A stretch of 47,800 nt of DNA, from NCBI RefSeq assembly GCF_009674535.1, contig NZ_WKJK01000029.1, positions 1-47,800 on the forward strand, given 5' to 3'. The notes beneath the pieces are model-generated. The model was not told the origin of the DNA, did no database searches, and worked only from the letters and a program-made list of their open reading frames with translations. Positions 23,059-31,820 of this stretch are shown here, in pieces. This stretch comes from Duganella guangzhouensis (lineage in GTDB: Bacteria > Pseudomonadota > Gammaproteobacteria > Burkholderiales > Burkholderiaceae_D). The first letter of the stretch is position 1. The number at the start of each line of letters is the position of its first letter. The position numbers and the translations under genes are program-made.

Positions 23059-24228
23059 TCAGAGGTTCCTGCTCACCTGGACTGCCCAGTGGTAAGCCTG
23101 CAATTGCGCTTGCCAGTAGGTTTCGCGCGCGATGCCCAGCTGTTCCAGCACGCCGCCATCGGCCTGCTCGACCAGCTTGAGCAGCTCGCCCAGCGGGCCG
23201 GCGCGGTCCAGCAGCGCCATCACCACGTCCAGATCCAGGCTGAGCGCGGCGACAATTTCGGTCATCGGCATCGCCAGCAACACATCCAGCAGCGAGAACA
23301 CGCCGGCCACGAAGGCCATGTCTTGCTGGTCGCGGTCCCAGCCCTGGGATTTGGCCAGCTCTTCCATCATCGAGGCCCGCACCGCCGCCAGCGGCAGCAG
23401 CGGATTGGCCAGGCCATCGTCCTGCTGACGCGCGTACAGCAGCAGTTGCAGCCAGCGCTGCAGCTGACGCCGGCCCAGCACGTTGATGGCCTGGCCGAAG
23501 CTGTGGATCGGCGAACTGAGCGCGAACGCGGCCGAGTTCACCAGTTTCAATAAATGGTAGGACAACGCTGGATCCTGCTTCAGCAGCACTTCCAGCTCGC
23601 GCGAATCGGCGTCGCGCGCCAGCAAGCCCAGCAGCGCCAGCAGACGCTTGCGCGAGGTGCCGTCGCCCTGGTTGCTGTCGTGCGCTGGATGCAGCGCGAA
23701 GTCGCCGGCAAACCAGCTGAAGCCGGCCTTGGCGCATTCGGCGATGCGGGCCTCGCTATGCATGCCGGTGGCCAGATGCGGCCCCGGCTGTGCCACCAGC
23801 GCCAGCACCGGCGGCAGCGTGATCGCGGCGTCGACCATCAGCGCGCGCGCGCCGCACATGGTGGCGGCGGAACCGGCGGCCACGCCGTCCAGCATGATGC
23901 GGTAGCCGGCGTCGGCATAGCCGGCCAGTTTCTTTTGCACCGCCGGCTCGGCCACGGCGGCGGCCGCCACGCGCAGGATCACGCGGTTGGGCGGCAGCGC
24001 CTCCAAATGGGAAGCTTCCAGCAGTTGCGGGTTGGGTATCGGGAAGATGCAGTCCAGCGGCGCCAGCGCGGCAAACACGTCCGGCGTTTTCAACAGCGTC
24101 AGGATAGCCTGCAGGGCATCGCCAGCATCGGGCGATGGGAGGAATGCCAGTGCCACCCACTCGTTATGAGCGTTGGATACTGCTTGTAATTCCACCAGTG
24201 GAAACGGGCTGATTTCAGGCGCAGACAT
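23059..24228 (-). CDS. HDOD-domain signalling protein with degenerate EAL-like part
   Basis: A 389-residue protein with the layout of YuxH-type regulators: an N-terminal EAL-like half lacking the EAL catalytic motif (ILRVAAAAVAEPAVQKKLAG then YADAGYRIMLDGVA) and a C-terminal HDOD domain (LEVLLKQDPALSYHLLKLVN then SAAFALSSPIHSFGQAINVL then GRRQLQRWL). HDOD domains lack the HD catalytic residues and act as binding modules in signalling. The ATG at 24228 is preferred to a TTG one codon earlier. The gene precedes the GGDEF-EAL gene by 3 bases. A TTGACT-16-TAATGC pair around 24310-24340 (leftward) is a possible promoter; the rest of 24229-24500 shows no gene. Confidence 0.85.
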   Translation of the reverse strand: MSAPEISPFPLVELQAVSNAHNEWVALAFLPSPDAGDALQAILTLLKTPDVFAALAPLDCIFPIPNPQLLEASHLEALPPNRVILRVAAAAVAEPAVQKKLAGYADAGYRIMLDGVAAGSAATMCGARALMVDAAITLPPVLALVAQPGPHLATGMHSEARIAECAKAGFSWFAGDFALHPAHDSNQGDGTSRKRLLALLGLLARDADSRELEVLLKQDPALSYHLLKLVNSAAFALSSPIHSFGQAINVLGRRQLQRWLQLLLYARQQDDGLANPLLPLAAVRASMMEELAKSQGWDRDQQDMAFVAGVFSLLDVLLAMPMTEIVAALSLDLDVVMALLDRAGPLGELLKLVEQADGGVLEQLGIARETYWQAQLQAYHWAVQVSRNL

Positions 24229-24500
24229 CAATATCTCATGAGGTTATGCGCGCCATCTTAGATCAACAATTGACATTAGGCAATCGATACCATGTTGCTA
24301 GTGGTGCGATTAGCATTATTACCAGTTCAAGACCAGTCAACAGCGCGCGAAACGATTTATTTTACACTATAGCAATATTCCACAGTCGGTGAGGGAATAT
24401 AGCAGATATTGCCGTAGAAACACGATCTGTTAGGAATTTCTCAATGGCATTACGCGTCGTCGTCGATTTTTCACCACATGGTAGCGGTTGTCATGCCTGC

Positions 24501-25118
24501 TTATTGGGCATGCTGCACTGCAAACCGGATCAGTTCGGCCTGCCCCTCGATGCCCAGCTTGCGCTTGATGTTGAGGCGATGGGTTTCCACCGTGCGCACA
24601 CTGAGGTCGAGCGCGCGCGCGATCTGCTTGTTCGATTCGCCGTTGGCGATGTGGCGCAGCACCTCGTGTTCGCGGGTGGTCAGCTGATTGTCCTGGTGTT
24701 GCGGCTGGGCCAGTTGGCGGGCCAGCGCCGCGCTGTAATAAATACCGCCGGACATCACGGTTTCGATCGCCACCACAATGTCCTTGCCGGGCGCGTCCTT
24801 GAGCACATAGCCGCGCGCGCCAGCCTGGATCGCCTGCGACACATATTCCAGCTTGTCGTGCATCGACAGGATCAGCACCGCGATGCGCGGGAAGGTCTGC
24901 CGGAACAGCGCGGTGGCTTCAATGCCGTTGGTGCCGCGCATATTAATATCCATCAGCACCAGATCGACCGGATGGCGGGCAGCCTGTTCCAGCGCCTCCG
25001 CCGCGCCGCCGGCCTCGGCCACCACTTCAAATTGCGGCATGGCTTCCAGCCGCGCGCGCAGGCCGTCGCGCACCAGGGGGTGGTCATCAACCAGCAGGAT
25101 TTTGATTGTATTCGTCAT
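24501..25118 (-). CDS. NarL/FixJ-type response regulator
   Basis: A 205-residue regulator. The receiver domain (1-120) has the acidic pair D11-D12, the phosphorylation site Asp57 (VDLVLMDINM), and Lys in YVLKDA. The C-terminal LuxR-type helix-turn-helix is LTTREHEVLRHIANGESNKQ then IARALDLSVRTVETHRLNIK. It begins 5 bases after the sensor kinase stop and is its partner. With cstA divergent on the other side of the kinase, it most likely controls cstA-ybdD in response to an extracellular carboxylate, as BtsSR and MctSR-type systems do. An inverted repeat at 26547-26567 is a candidate target. Confidence 0.93.
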   Translation of the reverse strand: MTNTIKILLVDDHPLVRDGLRARLEAMPQFEVVAEAGGAAEALEQAARHPVDLVLMDINMRGTNGIEATALFRQTFPRIAVLILSMHDKLEYVSQAIQAGARGYVLKDAPGKDIVVAIETVMSGGIYYSAALARQLAQPQHQDNQLTTREHEVLRHIANGESNKQIARALDLSVRTVETHRLNIKRKLGIEGQAELIRFAVQHAQ

Positions 25119-25123
25119 AGCAA

Positions 25124-26482
25124 TTAACTGTTATTCGCGGCAAACGCCGTCACGATCGTGCCATCGGTGGAGGAAGCGATATCGAAGCGGCCGCCGATGG
25201 CATCCATCCGTTCCATCATATTGCGCAGGCCGATACCGCGCTGCGGGTGCTGGGCGATGCCTTCGGCGTCGAAGCCATGGCCGTCGTCGCGGATGCGCAG
25301 CGTCACGCCCTCTTCCGCGCCGGCCAGCCGGATCTCGATACGGCTGGCGCCGGCGTGGCGCTCGATATTGGTCAGCGCCTCCTGCGCCAGCCGGAACAGC
25401 ACCGTATTGGCCACGTCCGGCAACGCGTCGGTGCTGCCCACTGCCTCGAAGTGTACCGGAGTGCCGCTGCTCAAGGTGTACTCCTTGGCCAGATGGTGCA
25501 GCGCCGCCGCCAGACCGAGGTCGTCGAGGATGGCCGGGCGCAGATTGTGCGAGATGCGACGCACCTCCGCCATCACATTGCTGAGCTGATCGGCGGCGTG
25601 CTCGAACACCGCCAGCGCCGCCTGCTGCTGCTCCGGCTTGCCGGTGAGGCGGATGATGCCAGCCTCGATCTGCAGCTTGATCGACACCAGCCACTGGCTG
25701 ATGCCATCATGCAAATCGCGTGACAGCCGCGCCCGCTCCTCCTCCTGCGACTCCACCACCCGCTGCGCCAGCACCTTGAGCTTGGCGTCGGCCACGCGCA
25801 ATTCGCTGATATTCAGCGCCAGGCCGGAGCTGGCCACCGCCACCGCAGCCGCAATCGCGATGCCGGCGATCCACAGCATCGTGTTATGGATATTGCCGGA
25901 TTGCTGGACATCGACCTGGGCCAGCGCCTGATCGACATCGTCCAGATAAATGCCGGTGCCCATCATCCAGCCCCAACGCGGCAGCGCGACCACATAGCCC
26001 AGCTTTTCCACCGCCTTGTGGGTGGATGGCTTGACCCACATGTAACGCTCCAGCCCGCCGCCCTCGCGGGCGCGTTGCAGCAGATTCTGAATGGTCGGAC
26101 GGCCATTCTGATCACGCAGCTCGAACAGATTGCGGCCGACCAGCTCCGGCTGACGCGGATGCATCAACGCATTGCCGTGCATATCGTAGAGAAAGAAATA
26201 GCCATCATTGCCGTAGCTAAGCGAACCGAGGATGCGCATCGCCTCCTGGCGCGTGGCCTCATCGTCGCGGCCGGAATCGTACAGATGGGCGATCGAATGC
26301 GAAGCCAGCGCCACATAATGCTTGAGTTCAGCCTCCTTGCTACTCAAATAAGCGCGCTGGATAGTCGCGCGCTGCTGCTCCGCCAACAGCACCGACTGAT
26401 GGCGCACCGCCAGCGCGATCGCGCACAGCGCCAGGATCAGCGGCGTAATCGCCAGAAAAATCACTTTTTGCCGCAACTTCAT
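25124..26482 (-). CDS. Cache-domain sensor histidine kinase (HisKA_3)
   Basis: A 452-residue membrane kinase. Transmembrane segments lie at ~8-26 and ~203-225. Between them a periplasmic single Cache domain shows the family's GNDGYFFLYDMHGNALMHP and WGWMMGTGIYLDDV motifs, typical of small carboxylate sensors. The cytoplasmic part has a HisKA_3 dimerisation domain (EERARLSRDLHDGISQWLVS, phospho-His in the DLHDG motif) and a HATPase_c domain with LAQEALTNIERHAGA, DDGHGFD and GIGLRNMMERM. GAGGGAG lies 8 bases before the ATG. It is co-transcribed with the regulator downstream and divergent from cstA, so pyruvate or a related acid is the likely signal. Confidence 0.93.
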   Translation of the reverse strand: MKLRQKVIFLAITPLILALCAIALAVRHQSVLLAEQQRATIQRAYLSSKEAELKHYVALASHSIAHLYDSGRDDEATRQEAMRILGSLSYGNDGYFFLYDMHGNALMHPRQPELVGRNLFELRDQNGRPTIQNLLQRAREGGGLERYMWVKPSTHKAVEKLGYVVALPRWGWMMGTGIYLDDVDQALAQVDVQQSGNIHNTMLWIAGIAIAAAVAVASSGLALNISELRVADAKLKVLAQRVVESQEEERARLSRDLHDGISQWLVSIKLQIEAGIIRLTGKPEQQQAALAVFEHAADQLSNVMAEVRRISHNLRPAILDDLGLAAALHHLAKEYTLSSGTPVHFEAVGSTDALPDVANTVLFRLAQEALTNIERHAGASRIEIRLAGAEEGVTLRIRDDGHGFDAEGIAQHPQRGIGLRNMMERMDAIGGRFDIASSTDGTIVTAFAANNS

Positions 26483-26546
26483 CCTGCGTCTCCCTCTCGT
26501 TATGCCGCGATTCTACGCTGCCGGCCGCCTGCGGGCCTACGTAGTT

Positions 26547-26567
26547 ATACGCAAGACCGATGCGTAT
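26547..26567. promoter_or_regulatory. Inverted repeat between the kinase gene and cstA
   Basis: ATACGCA (26547-26553) and TGCGTAT (26561-26567) are perfect inverted arms with a 7-base centre. A CTACGTAG palindrome lies just upstream at 26538-26545. The site is in the divergent promoter region and is a candidate for the NarL-type regulator; the link is inferred. Confidence 0.45.
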
Positions 26568-26615
26568 TGCTGCGCTTGCGGCTGATATCACAATCGTGAA
26601 TACTCACCATAAATA

Positions 26616-26710
26616 ACTCCGGGGTCAGGTCCATCATTTCTACACGGTCTCTGCCGTAGCGTCCCGCTACGGCAGAGACCGTGTAGAAATGATGGACCTG
26701 ACCCCGGAGT
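26616..26710. repeat. Perfect hairpin, 46-bp arms, in the cstA leader
   Basis: Bases 26616-26661 and 26665-26710 are exact reverse complements around a TCC loop. The outer end reads ACTCCGGGGTCAGGTCC. It lies 23 bases before the cstA start codon, ending next to the ribosome binding site. A GGGGTCAGGTCC core within a perfect inverted repeat resembles the REP-type or miniature elements scattered through this group of bacteria. It would fold strongly in the cstA message. Confidence 0.9.
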
Positions 26711-26733
26711 GGAGACAACCCTTGGAGGAGAAT

Positions 26734-28809
26734 ATGAGTACCGTACCAAATTCCCTGGCCAGCAAGCTGGGCTGGGCTGCGATGGCGCTGGCCGGCGCTT
26801 CGGCGCTGGGCGTGGTCGCGCTGCATCGCGGCGAGTCGATTAGCGCGATCTGGATTGTGATCGCCGCTGTCTGCGTGTATCTGATCGCTTATCGTTTCTA
26901 CAGCTTGTACATTTCGGATAAGGTGCTGGGTTTGGACGGTCGTCGTCAGACGCCGGCCGCCCGCCTCAACGATGGTCTGGACTATGTGCCGACCAATAAA
27001 TATGTGCTGTTCGGCCACCACTTCGCCGCCATCGCCGGCGCCGGTCCGCTGGTCGGCCCGGTGCTGGCCGCGCAGATGGGCTATCTGCCCGGCATGCTGT
27101 GGATTCTGGCCGGGGTGGTATTCGCCGGCGCGGTGCAGGACTTTATCGTGCTGTTCATTTCGATGCGCCGCGATGGCCGCTCGCTGGGCGATCTGATCAA
27201 GTCGGAGCTGGGCCCGATTCCAGGCAATATCGCGCTGCTGGGCACTTTCATGATCATGGTCATCATCCTGGCGGTGCTGGCGCTGATCGTGGTGAAGGCG
27301 CTGACCGGCTCGCCCTGGGGCAGCTTCACCGTGATGGCGACGATTCCGATCGCGCTGTTCATGGGCGTGTATTCGCGCTTTATCCGCGTCGGCCGCATCG
27401 GCGAGGTGTCGGTGATCGGCTTTATTCTGCTGATGGGCGCGATCTTCGGCGGCCAGTGGGTGCAAGAGAATCCAGCGCTGGCGCCGATGTTCACCTTCAC
27501 CGGCACCGAGCTGACCTGGATGCTGATCGGCTACGGTTTCGTCGCTTCGGTGTTGCCGGTGTGGCTGCTGTTGGCGCCGCGCGATTATCTGTCGACCTTC
27601 CTGAAGATCGGCACCATTGTCGGCCTGGCACTGGGCATTCTGGTGGTGGCGCCGCATCTGCATATGCCGGCGCTGACCAAGTTTGTCGATGGCACCGGCC
27701 CGGTATGGTCGGGCTCGCTGTTCCCCTTCCTGTTCATTACGATTGCCTGTGGCGCCGTGTCCGGCTTCCACGCGCTGATCTCGTCCGGCACCACGCCCAA
27801 AATGATCGAGAGCGAAACCCATGGCCGCTTCATCGGTTATGGCGCGATGTTGATGGAGTCGTTCGTCGCCATCATGGCGCTGGTGGCCGCCTCGACCATC
27901 GATCCGGGCGTCTACTTCGCGATGAACTCGCCGGCCGCGTTGCTGGGCACCACGGCCGAATCGGCCGCGCAGGCGGTGTCGCAGATGGGCTTTTACATCA
28001 CGCCCGAGATGCTGACCGAAACCGCGCGCAACGTCGGTGAACACACCATCATCTCGCGCGCCGGCGGTGCGCCGACCCTGGCCGTGGGCATGGCTCACAT
28101 CCTCTCCGGCGTGCTGGGCGGCAAGGAGATGATGGCCTTCTGGTACCACTTCGCGATTCTGTTCGAGGCGCTGTTCATCCTGACCGCCGTCGACGCTGGC
28201 ACCCGCGCCGGCCGCTTCATGCTGCAGGATCTGCTGGGCGCCTTCGTGCCGTCGATGAAGAAGACGGAAAACACCTTCGCCAACCTGGTCGCGACCGGCC
28301 TGTGCGTGGCGGCCTGGGGCTACTTCCTGTACCAGGGCGTGGTCGATCCGCTGGGCGGCATCAATACGCTGTGGCCGCTGTTCGGCATCGCCAACCAGAT
28401 GCTGGCTGCGATCGCGCTGATCCTCGGCACCTGCGTGCTGTTCAAGATGAAGCGCGGCCAGTACGCCTGGGTCACCATCGTGCCGACCATCTGGCTGCTG
28501 CTGTGCACGCTGACGGCGGGCTGGCAAAAAATCTTCGACGCCAATCCGAAAGTCGGCTTCCTGGCCCACGCCGCCAAGTACCAGGCCGCGCTGGATGAGG
28601 GCAAGATCCTGGCTCCGGCCAAGTCGATCGCGCAGATGCAGCAGGTGATCTTCAACGATTATCTGGACGCCTCGCTGGCCGGCTTCTTCGTGATCGTGGT
28701 GCTGAGCGTGCTGGTGTTCGGCGCCCGCACCGTGCAGGCGGCGCGCGCCAACAGCAAGCCCACCGTCAACGAAAGCCCGCTGGTCCTCTCCACCGCCAAG
28801 GTGCTGTGA
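26734..28809 (+). CDS. cstA: CstA-family carbon starvation / pyruvate transporter
   Basis: A 691-residue polytopic membrane protein of the CstA family (peptide and pyruvate uptake; E. coli CstA and BtsT). Family motifs: DGLDYVPTNKYVLFGHHFAA, IAGAGPLVGPVLAAQ, GYLPGMLWILAGVVFAGAVQ, SLGDLIKSELG, CGAVSGFHALISSGTTPKM and LWPLFGIANQMLAAIAL. About 16-18 hydrophobic segments span the length. The ATG at 26734 follows GGAGGAG by 4 bases; an in-frame ATG at 26689 lies inside the large hairpin and has no site. The next gene, ybdD-like, overlaps the stop, as in E. coli. The divergent two-component system is probably its regulator. Confidence 0.95.
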   Translation: MSTVPNSLASKLGWAAMALAGASALGVVALHRGESISAIWIVIAAVCVYLIAYRFYSLYISDKVLGLDGRRQTPAARLNDGLDYVPTNKYVLFGHHFAAIAGAGPLVGPVLAAQMGYLPGMLWILAGVVFAGAVQDFIVLFISMRRDGRSLGDLIKSELGPIPGNIALLGTFMIMVIILAVLALIVVKALTGSPWGSFTVMATIPIALFMGVYSRFIRVGRIGEVSVIGFILLMGAIFGGQWVQENPALAPMFTFTGTELTWMLIGYGFVASVLPVWLLLAPRDYLSTFLKIGTIVGLALGILVVAPHLHMPALTKFVDGTGPVWSGSLFPFLFITIACGAVSGFHALISSGTTPKMIESETHGRFIGYGAMLMESFVAIMALVAASTIDPGVYFAMNSPAALLGTTAESAAQAVSQMGFYITPEMLTETARNVGEHTIISRAGGAPTLAVGMAHILSGVLGGKEMMAFWYHFAILFEALFILTAVDAGTRAGRFMLQDLLGAFVPSMKKTENTFANLVATGLCVAAWGYFLYQGVVDPLGGINTLWPLFGIANQMLAAIALILGTCVLFKMKRGQYAWVTIVPTIWLLLCTLTAGWQKIFDANPKVGFLAHAAKYQAALDEGKILAPAKSIAQMQQVIFNDYLDASLAGFFVIVVLSVLVFGARTVQAARANSKPTVNESPLVLSTAKVL

Positions 28810-29009
28810 TGCTGGGCGAGATCGCCAAGGCCGGCCGCTATCTCGGGCAAAGCATGCGCCTGATGATGGGTCTGCCTGATTACGATGCCTATGTGACCCA
28901 CCGGGAAACCACCCATCCCGGCGAGCCCTACATGACGTATGAGGAATTTTTCCGCGAACGTCAGGAAGCCCGCTACGGCGGTGCAGGCAAGCGCGGCGGT
29001 TGTTGTTGA
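28809..29009 (+). CDS. ybdD: YbdD/YjiX-family small protein (DUF466)
   Basis: A 66-residue protein of the DUF466 family that accompanies CstA/BtsT transporters. The family's core is clear: GLPDYDAYVTHRETTHPGEP then YMTYEEFFRERQEARYG. The C-terminus is GKRGGCC. The ATG at 28809 overlaps the cstA stop by one base (TGATG); a GTG one codon earlier is also possible. It is thought to be needed for full transport activity of the partner. A terminator follows at once. Confidence 0.9.
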   Translation: MLGEIAKAGRYLGQSMRLMMGLPDYDAYVTHRETTHPGEPYMTYEEFFRERQEARYGGAGKRGGCC

Positions 29010-29015
29010 TCGCAA

Positions 29016-29044
29016 AAGCCGGCTCCATGTGAGCCGGCTTTTTT
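29016..29044 (+). terminator. Terminator of cstA-ybdD
   Basis: AAGCCGGCTC (29016-29025) and GAGCCGGCTT (29031-29040) form a perfect 10-bp stem with loop CATGT, followed by a run of T to 29044. It lies 6 bases after the ybdD stop. Confidence 0.92.
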
Positions 29045-29102
29045 CGTCTGGCGCGGAACTATCACGTCTGCCCATGTGTCCAAACTCGGAAACGGGAGAC
29101 GC

Positions 29103-29972
29103 ATGGCTCATCCATTCATTTACCAGCAGGCGTATGCGCGCAATATCGGCTGGGTCACGCCCGCCGAGCAAGCCAGGTTGCGCAGCAAGCGCATTGCCAT
29201 CGCCGGCATGGGCGGGGTTGGCGGCGTGCATTTGCTGACGCTGGCGCGGCTGGGCATCGGCGCGTTTCACATCGCCGATTTCGATACCTTTGACATCGCC
29301 AATTTCAACCGTCAGGTCGGCGCCACCATGTCCACGCTGGGCCGTCCCAAGGTTGACGTGCTGGCCGAGATGGCGCTGGACATCAACCCGGAGCTGAGGC
29401 TGGTGCGCTTTCCCGCCGGTGTCAGTCACGACAGCCTGGCCGCCTTTTTCGAGGGCGTGGATCTGTATATCGACGGCCTCGACTTCTTTGCCTTCGCCGC
29501 CCGCCAGGCGACCTTCGCCGCCTGCGCCCGGCTCGGCATCCCGGCGGTAACGGCGGCACCGCTCGGCATGGGCACGGCAGTGCTAAACTTCTTGCCCGGC
29601 CATATGACGTTCGAAGAGTACTTCGGCTGGGGCGACAAGCCGGACATGGAAAAAGCGCTGCGCTTCCTGGTTGGGCTGGCGCCGGCCGGGCTGCACGGCG
29701 GCTATCTGGTCGATCCGTCCAGCATCAACTTGAAGGAGCAGCGCGGTCCGTCTACCATCATGGGGTGCGAGCTGTGCGCCGGCGCCGCCGCTACCGAGGC
29801 GCTGAAAATTTTATTGAATCGTGGCGACGCGCGGGCGGCTCCCTGGGGCTACCAGTTCGACGCCTTTCGCAACAAGCTGGTGCGCACTTGGCGCCCCGGT
29901 GGCAACCGTCATCCGCTGCAACGGCTGGCGATGCTGCTGGCCAAACGGCGCCGGCCCGGAGGGAGTACATGA
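29103..29972 (+). CDS. ThiF/MoeB-family adenylating (E1-like) enzyme
   Basis: A 289-residue E1-like enzyme that should adenylate the C-terminus of a small protein or peptide, or a related carboxylate. The nucleotide-binding loop GMGGVGG is at 35-41, followed by IADFDTFDIANFNRQ with the family's N-x-NRQ motif, and MGCELCAGAAATEALKILL near the C-terminus where the catalytic cysteine is expected. No paired zinc CxxC motifs of MoeB are seen. GGGAG lies 4 bases before the ATG. The stop overlaps the nitroreductase start (ATGA). A single mycobacterial protein, MoeY (Rv1355c), fuses these two domains, so the pair probably does one job. Confidence 0.85.
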   Translation: MAHPFIYQQAYARNIGWVTPAEQARLRSKRIAIAGMGGVGGVHLLTLARLGIGAFHIADFDTFDIANFNRQVGATMSTLGRPKVDVLAEMALDINPELRLVRFPAGVSHDSLAAFFEGVDLYIDGLDFFAFAARQATFAACARLGIPAVTAAPLGMGTAVLNFLPGHMTFEEYFGWGDKPDMEKALRFLVGLAPAGLHGGYLVDPSSINLKEQRGPSTIMGCELCAGAAATEALKILLNRGDARAAPWGYQFDAFRNKLVRTWRPGGNRHPLQRLAMLLAKRRRPGGST

Positions 29973-31069
29973 ACAAGCTGGAATCGCGTCTTGACACCAC
30001 ACTGGAGCAGATCCTTGAACTGGCGCGCTGGGCGCCCAGCGGCGACAACACGCAGCCGTGGCGTTTCGAAATCCTCGACGCGCGCCGGCTGGTGGTGCAC
30101 GGCCACGATACGCGCGACCATTGCGTCTACGATCTCGATGGCCATCCCAGCCAGATGTCGATCGGTGCGCTGCTGGAAACCATGGCCATCGCCGCCAGCG
30201 GCTTCGGGCTGGAGATGCGCAGCATGCGTCATGACGACACGCCCGACAACCGCCCCACCCTCAGCATCGAGTTGCTTGAAGCGCCCGGCCTGGAAGCCGA
30301 TCCGCTGACCGACTACATCCTGCCGCGCAGCGTGCAGCGACGTGCCCTCAGCCGCCGTCCGCTGACGCCGGCCGAGAAGGCCGCGCTGAGCACCGCGCTG
30401 CCGGCCGGCTACCGCATCCACTGGCTGGAAGGCAGTCAGCGCAGCGCCGCCGCGCGCCTGATGTTCCGCAATGCCAAGCTGCGCCTGACCATGCCGGAAG
30501 CGCACCGCGTGCACAAGGCGGTGATCGAATGGAATACGCAGTTCAGCCAGGACCGCATGCCGGACCAGGCGCTAGGTGCCGATCCGCTCACCACCAAACT
30601 GATGCGCTGGGTCATGCACGACTGGCGACGCGTGCAGTTCTTCAACACCTGGCTGGCTGGCACGCTGGCGCCGCGCCTGCAAATGGATCTGATCCCCGGT
30701 CTGGCTTGCGCCGCCCATTTCCTGCTGGTGGCCGAGCGCAGGCCGCAGCACATCGACGATTACATCGCGGCCGGCCGCGCCATGCAGCGCTTCTGGCTGA
30801 GCGCCACCGCGCAGGGCTTGCAACTGCAGCCGGAAATGACGCCGCTGATCTTCTCGCGTTACGTGCGCGAAGAGCGCGTGTTCTCCGGCACAGCGGGCAT
30901 GCAGGAAAGCGCGGCGACGCTGGCGCGCGAGGGCGCGGCGCTGGTCGGCCAGCAGGATTGGGAAGCGGCGGTGTTCATGGGCCGCATCGGCGCCGGTGAA
31001 GCGGCCCGCGCGCGTTCGCTGCGGCGGCCACTGAACGAGTTACTGATCCACAGCGGCGGAGGGCAATAA
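29969..31069 (+). CDS. Nitroreductase-family flavoprotein, long form
   Basis: A 366-residue protein with a nitroreductase-type FMN-binding start: LEQILELARWAPSGDNTQPW (the RWAPSGDNTQPWRF motif). It is much longer than the usual ~200 residues, suggesting two fused half-domains as in MoeY-like proteins. GGAGGGAG precedes the ATG, which overlaps the ThiF stop by 4 bases, and its own TAA overlaps the next start by one (TAATG). A flavin-dependent oxidation or dehydration after E1-type activation would fit a small biosynthetic pathway, but the substrate is unknown. Confidence 0.82.
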   Translation: MNKLESRLDTTLEQILELARWAPSGDNTQPWRFEILDARRLVVHGHDTRDHCVYDLDGHPSQMSIGALLETMAIAASGFGLEMRSMRHDDTPDNRPTLSIELLEAPGLEADPLTDYILPRSVQRRALSRRPLTPAEKAALSTALPAGYRIHWLEGSQRSAAARLMFRNAKLRLTMPEAHRVHKAVIEWNTQFSQDRMPDQALGADPLTTKLMRWVMHDWRRVQFFNTWLAGTLAPRLQMDLIPGLACAAHFLLVAERRPQHIDDYIAAGRAMQRFWLSATAQGLQLQPEMTPLIFSRYVREERVFSGTAGMQESAATLAREGAALVGQQDWEAAVFMGRIGAGEAARARSLRRPLNELLIHSGGGQ

Positions 31070-31743
31070 TGCGCGCGATCAAGCCCGGCCAGGTTGCCGT
31101 CTTCCTCAGCCTGCTGGCGCTGATCCTGCTGCTGGCGGTGGGCAGCACCGCGCTGCTGCTGGGCTCGATACCGCTGGGCGATTTTCGCGGCGTGCTGCTG
31201 CTGATCGCCGCCGTGCTGCTGGTCTATCTATACGCCTTTCTGGTGTACCGCTGCTTCCTCAAACTGCTGCCCTTGCGCGAAGGCGAGGTGGCGCAGAACA
31301 CGCGTCACGAGCTGGTGGCCAACGTCAACATCCTGTTCTACCTGCTGCTGTTCAATTCGCTCATACGCACCCATTTCATCCCGGTGCCCTTGCAACGGCT
31401 GATCTATCTGGCGCTGGGCGCCAAGCTGGGCGCCAACACCTACGCCGCCGGCGCCCTGCTCGACCCGCCACTGACGCGCATCGGCAGCAACACCATCATC
31501 GGCCACGACGCGGTGATTTTCGCCCATGTAATCGAAGGCGCGCGGCTGGAACTGAAGGCGGTCCAGATCGGCAACACCGTTACCATCGGCGCGCACGCGG
31601 TGGTGATGGCCGGGGTGCGGATCGGCGACAACGCCATCGTCTCCACCGGCGCCGTGGTCACCAAGGACACCCATATCGGCGCCGGCGAAATCTGGGGTGG
31701 CATCCCGGCGCGCCGCATCAAATCCGCGCCGGGCTCGGCGTGA
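31069..31743 (+). CDS. Membrane-anchored hexapeptide-repeat transferase
   Basis: A 224-residue protein with two N-terminal transmembrane helices (about 10-30 and 42-64) and a C-terminal left-handed beta-helix of hexapeptide repeats: IGSNTIIGHDAVIFAHVIEG, then IGNTVTIGAHAVVMAGVRIG, then DNAIVSTGAVVTKDTHIGAG, ending in GGIPARRIKS. Such domains are mostly acyltransferases using acyl-CoA or acyl-ACP. It starts within the nitroreductase stop (TAATG), so the three genes form one coupled operon. Its location suggests that the operon's product is acylated at, or passed to, the membrane. Confidence 0.85.
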   Translation: MRAIKPGQVAVFLSLLALILLLAVGSTALLLGSIPLGDFRGVLLLIAAVLLVYLYAFLVYRCFLKLLPLREGEVAQNTRHELVANVNILFYLLLFNSLIRTHFIPVPLQRLIYLALGAKLGANTYAAGALLDPPLTRIGSNTIIGHDAVIFAHVIEGARLELKAVQIGNTVTIGAHAVVMAGVRIGDNAIVSTGAVVTKDTHIGAGEIWGGIPARRIKSAPGSA

Positions 31744-31820
31744 CGGATTTTTTTACACTGCGCGTCGTCACGCCGCCAAAATCATGCACAAGTGATTGAT
31801 TTTAAATGAATTAACAACAC

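Noticed and set aside
26545..29028. 827-codon frame antisense to cstA
   Set aside because: A shadow of GC-rich codon use in cstA; the product is His/Gln/Arg-rich and resembles no protein, while cstA is certain.
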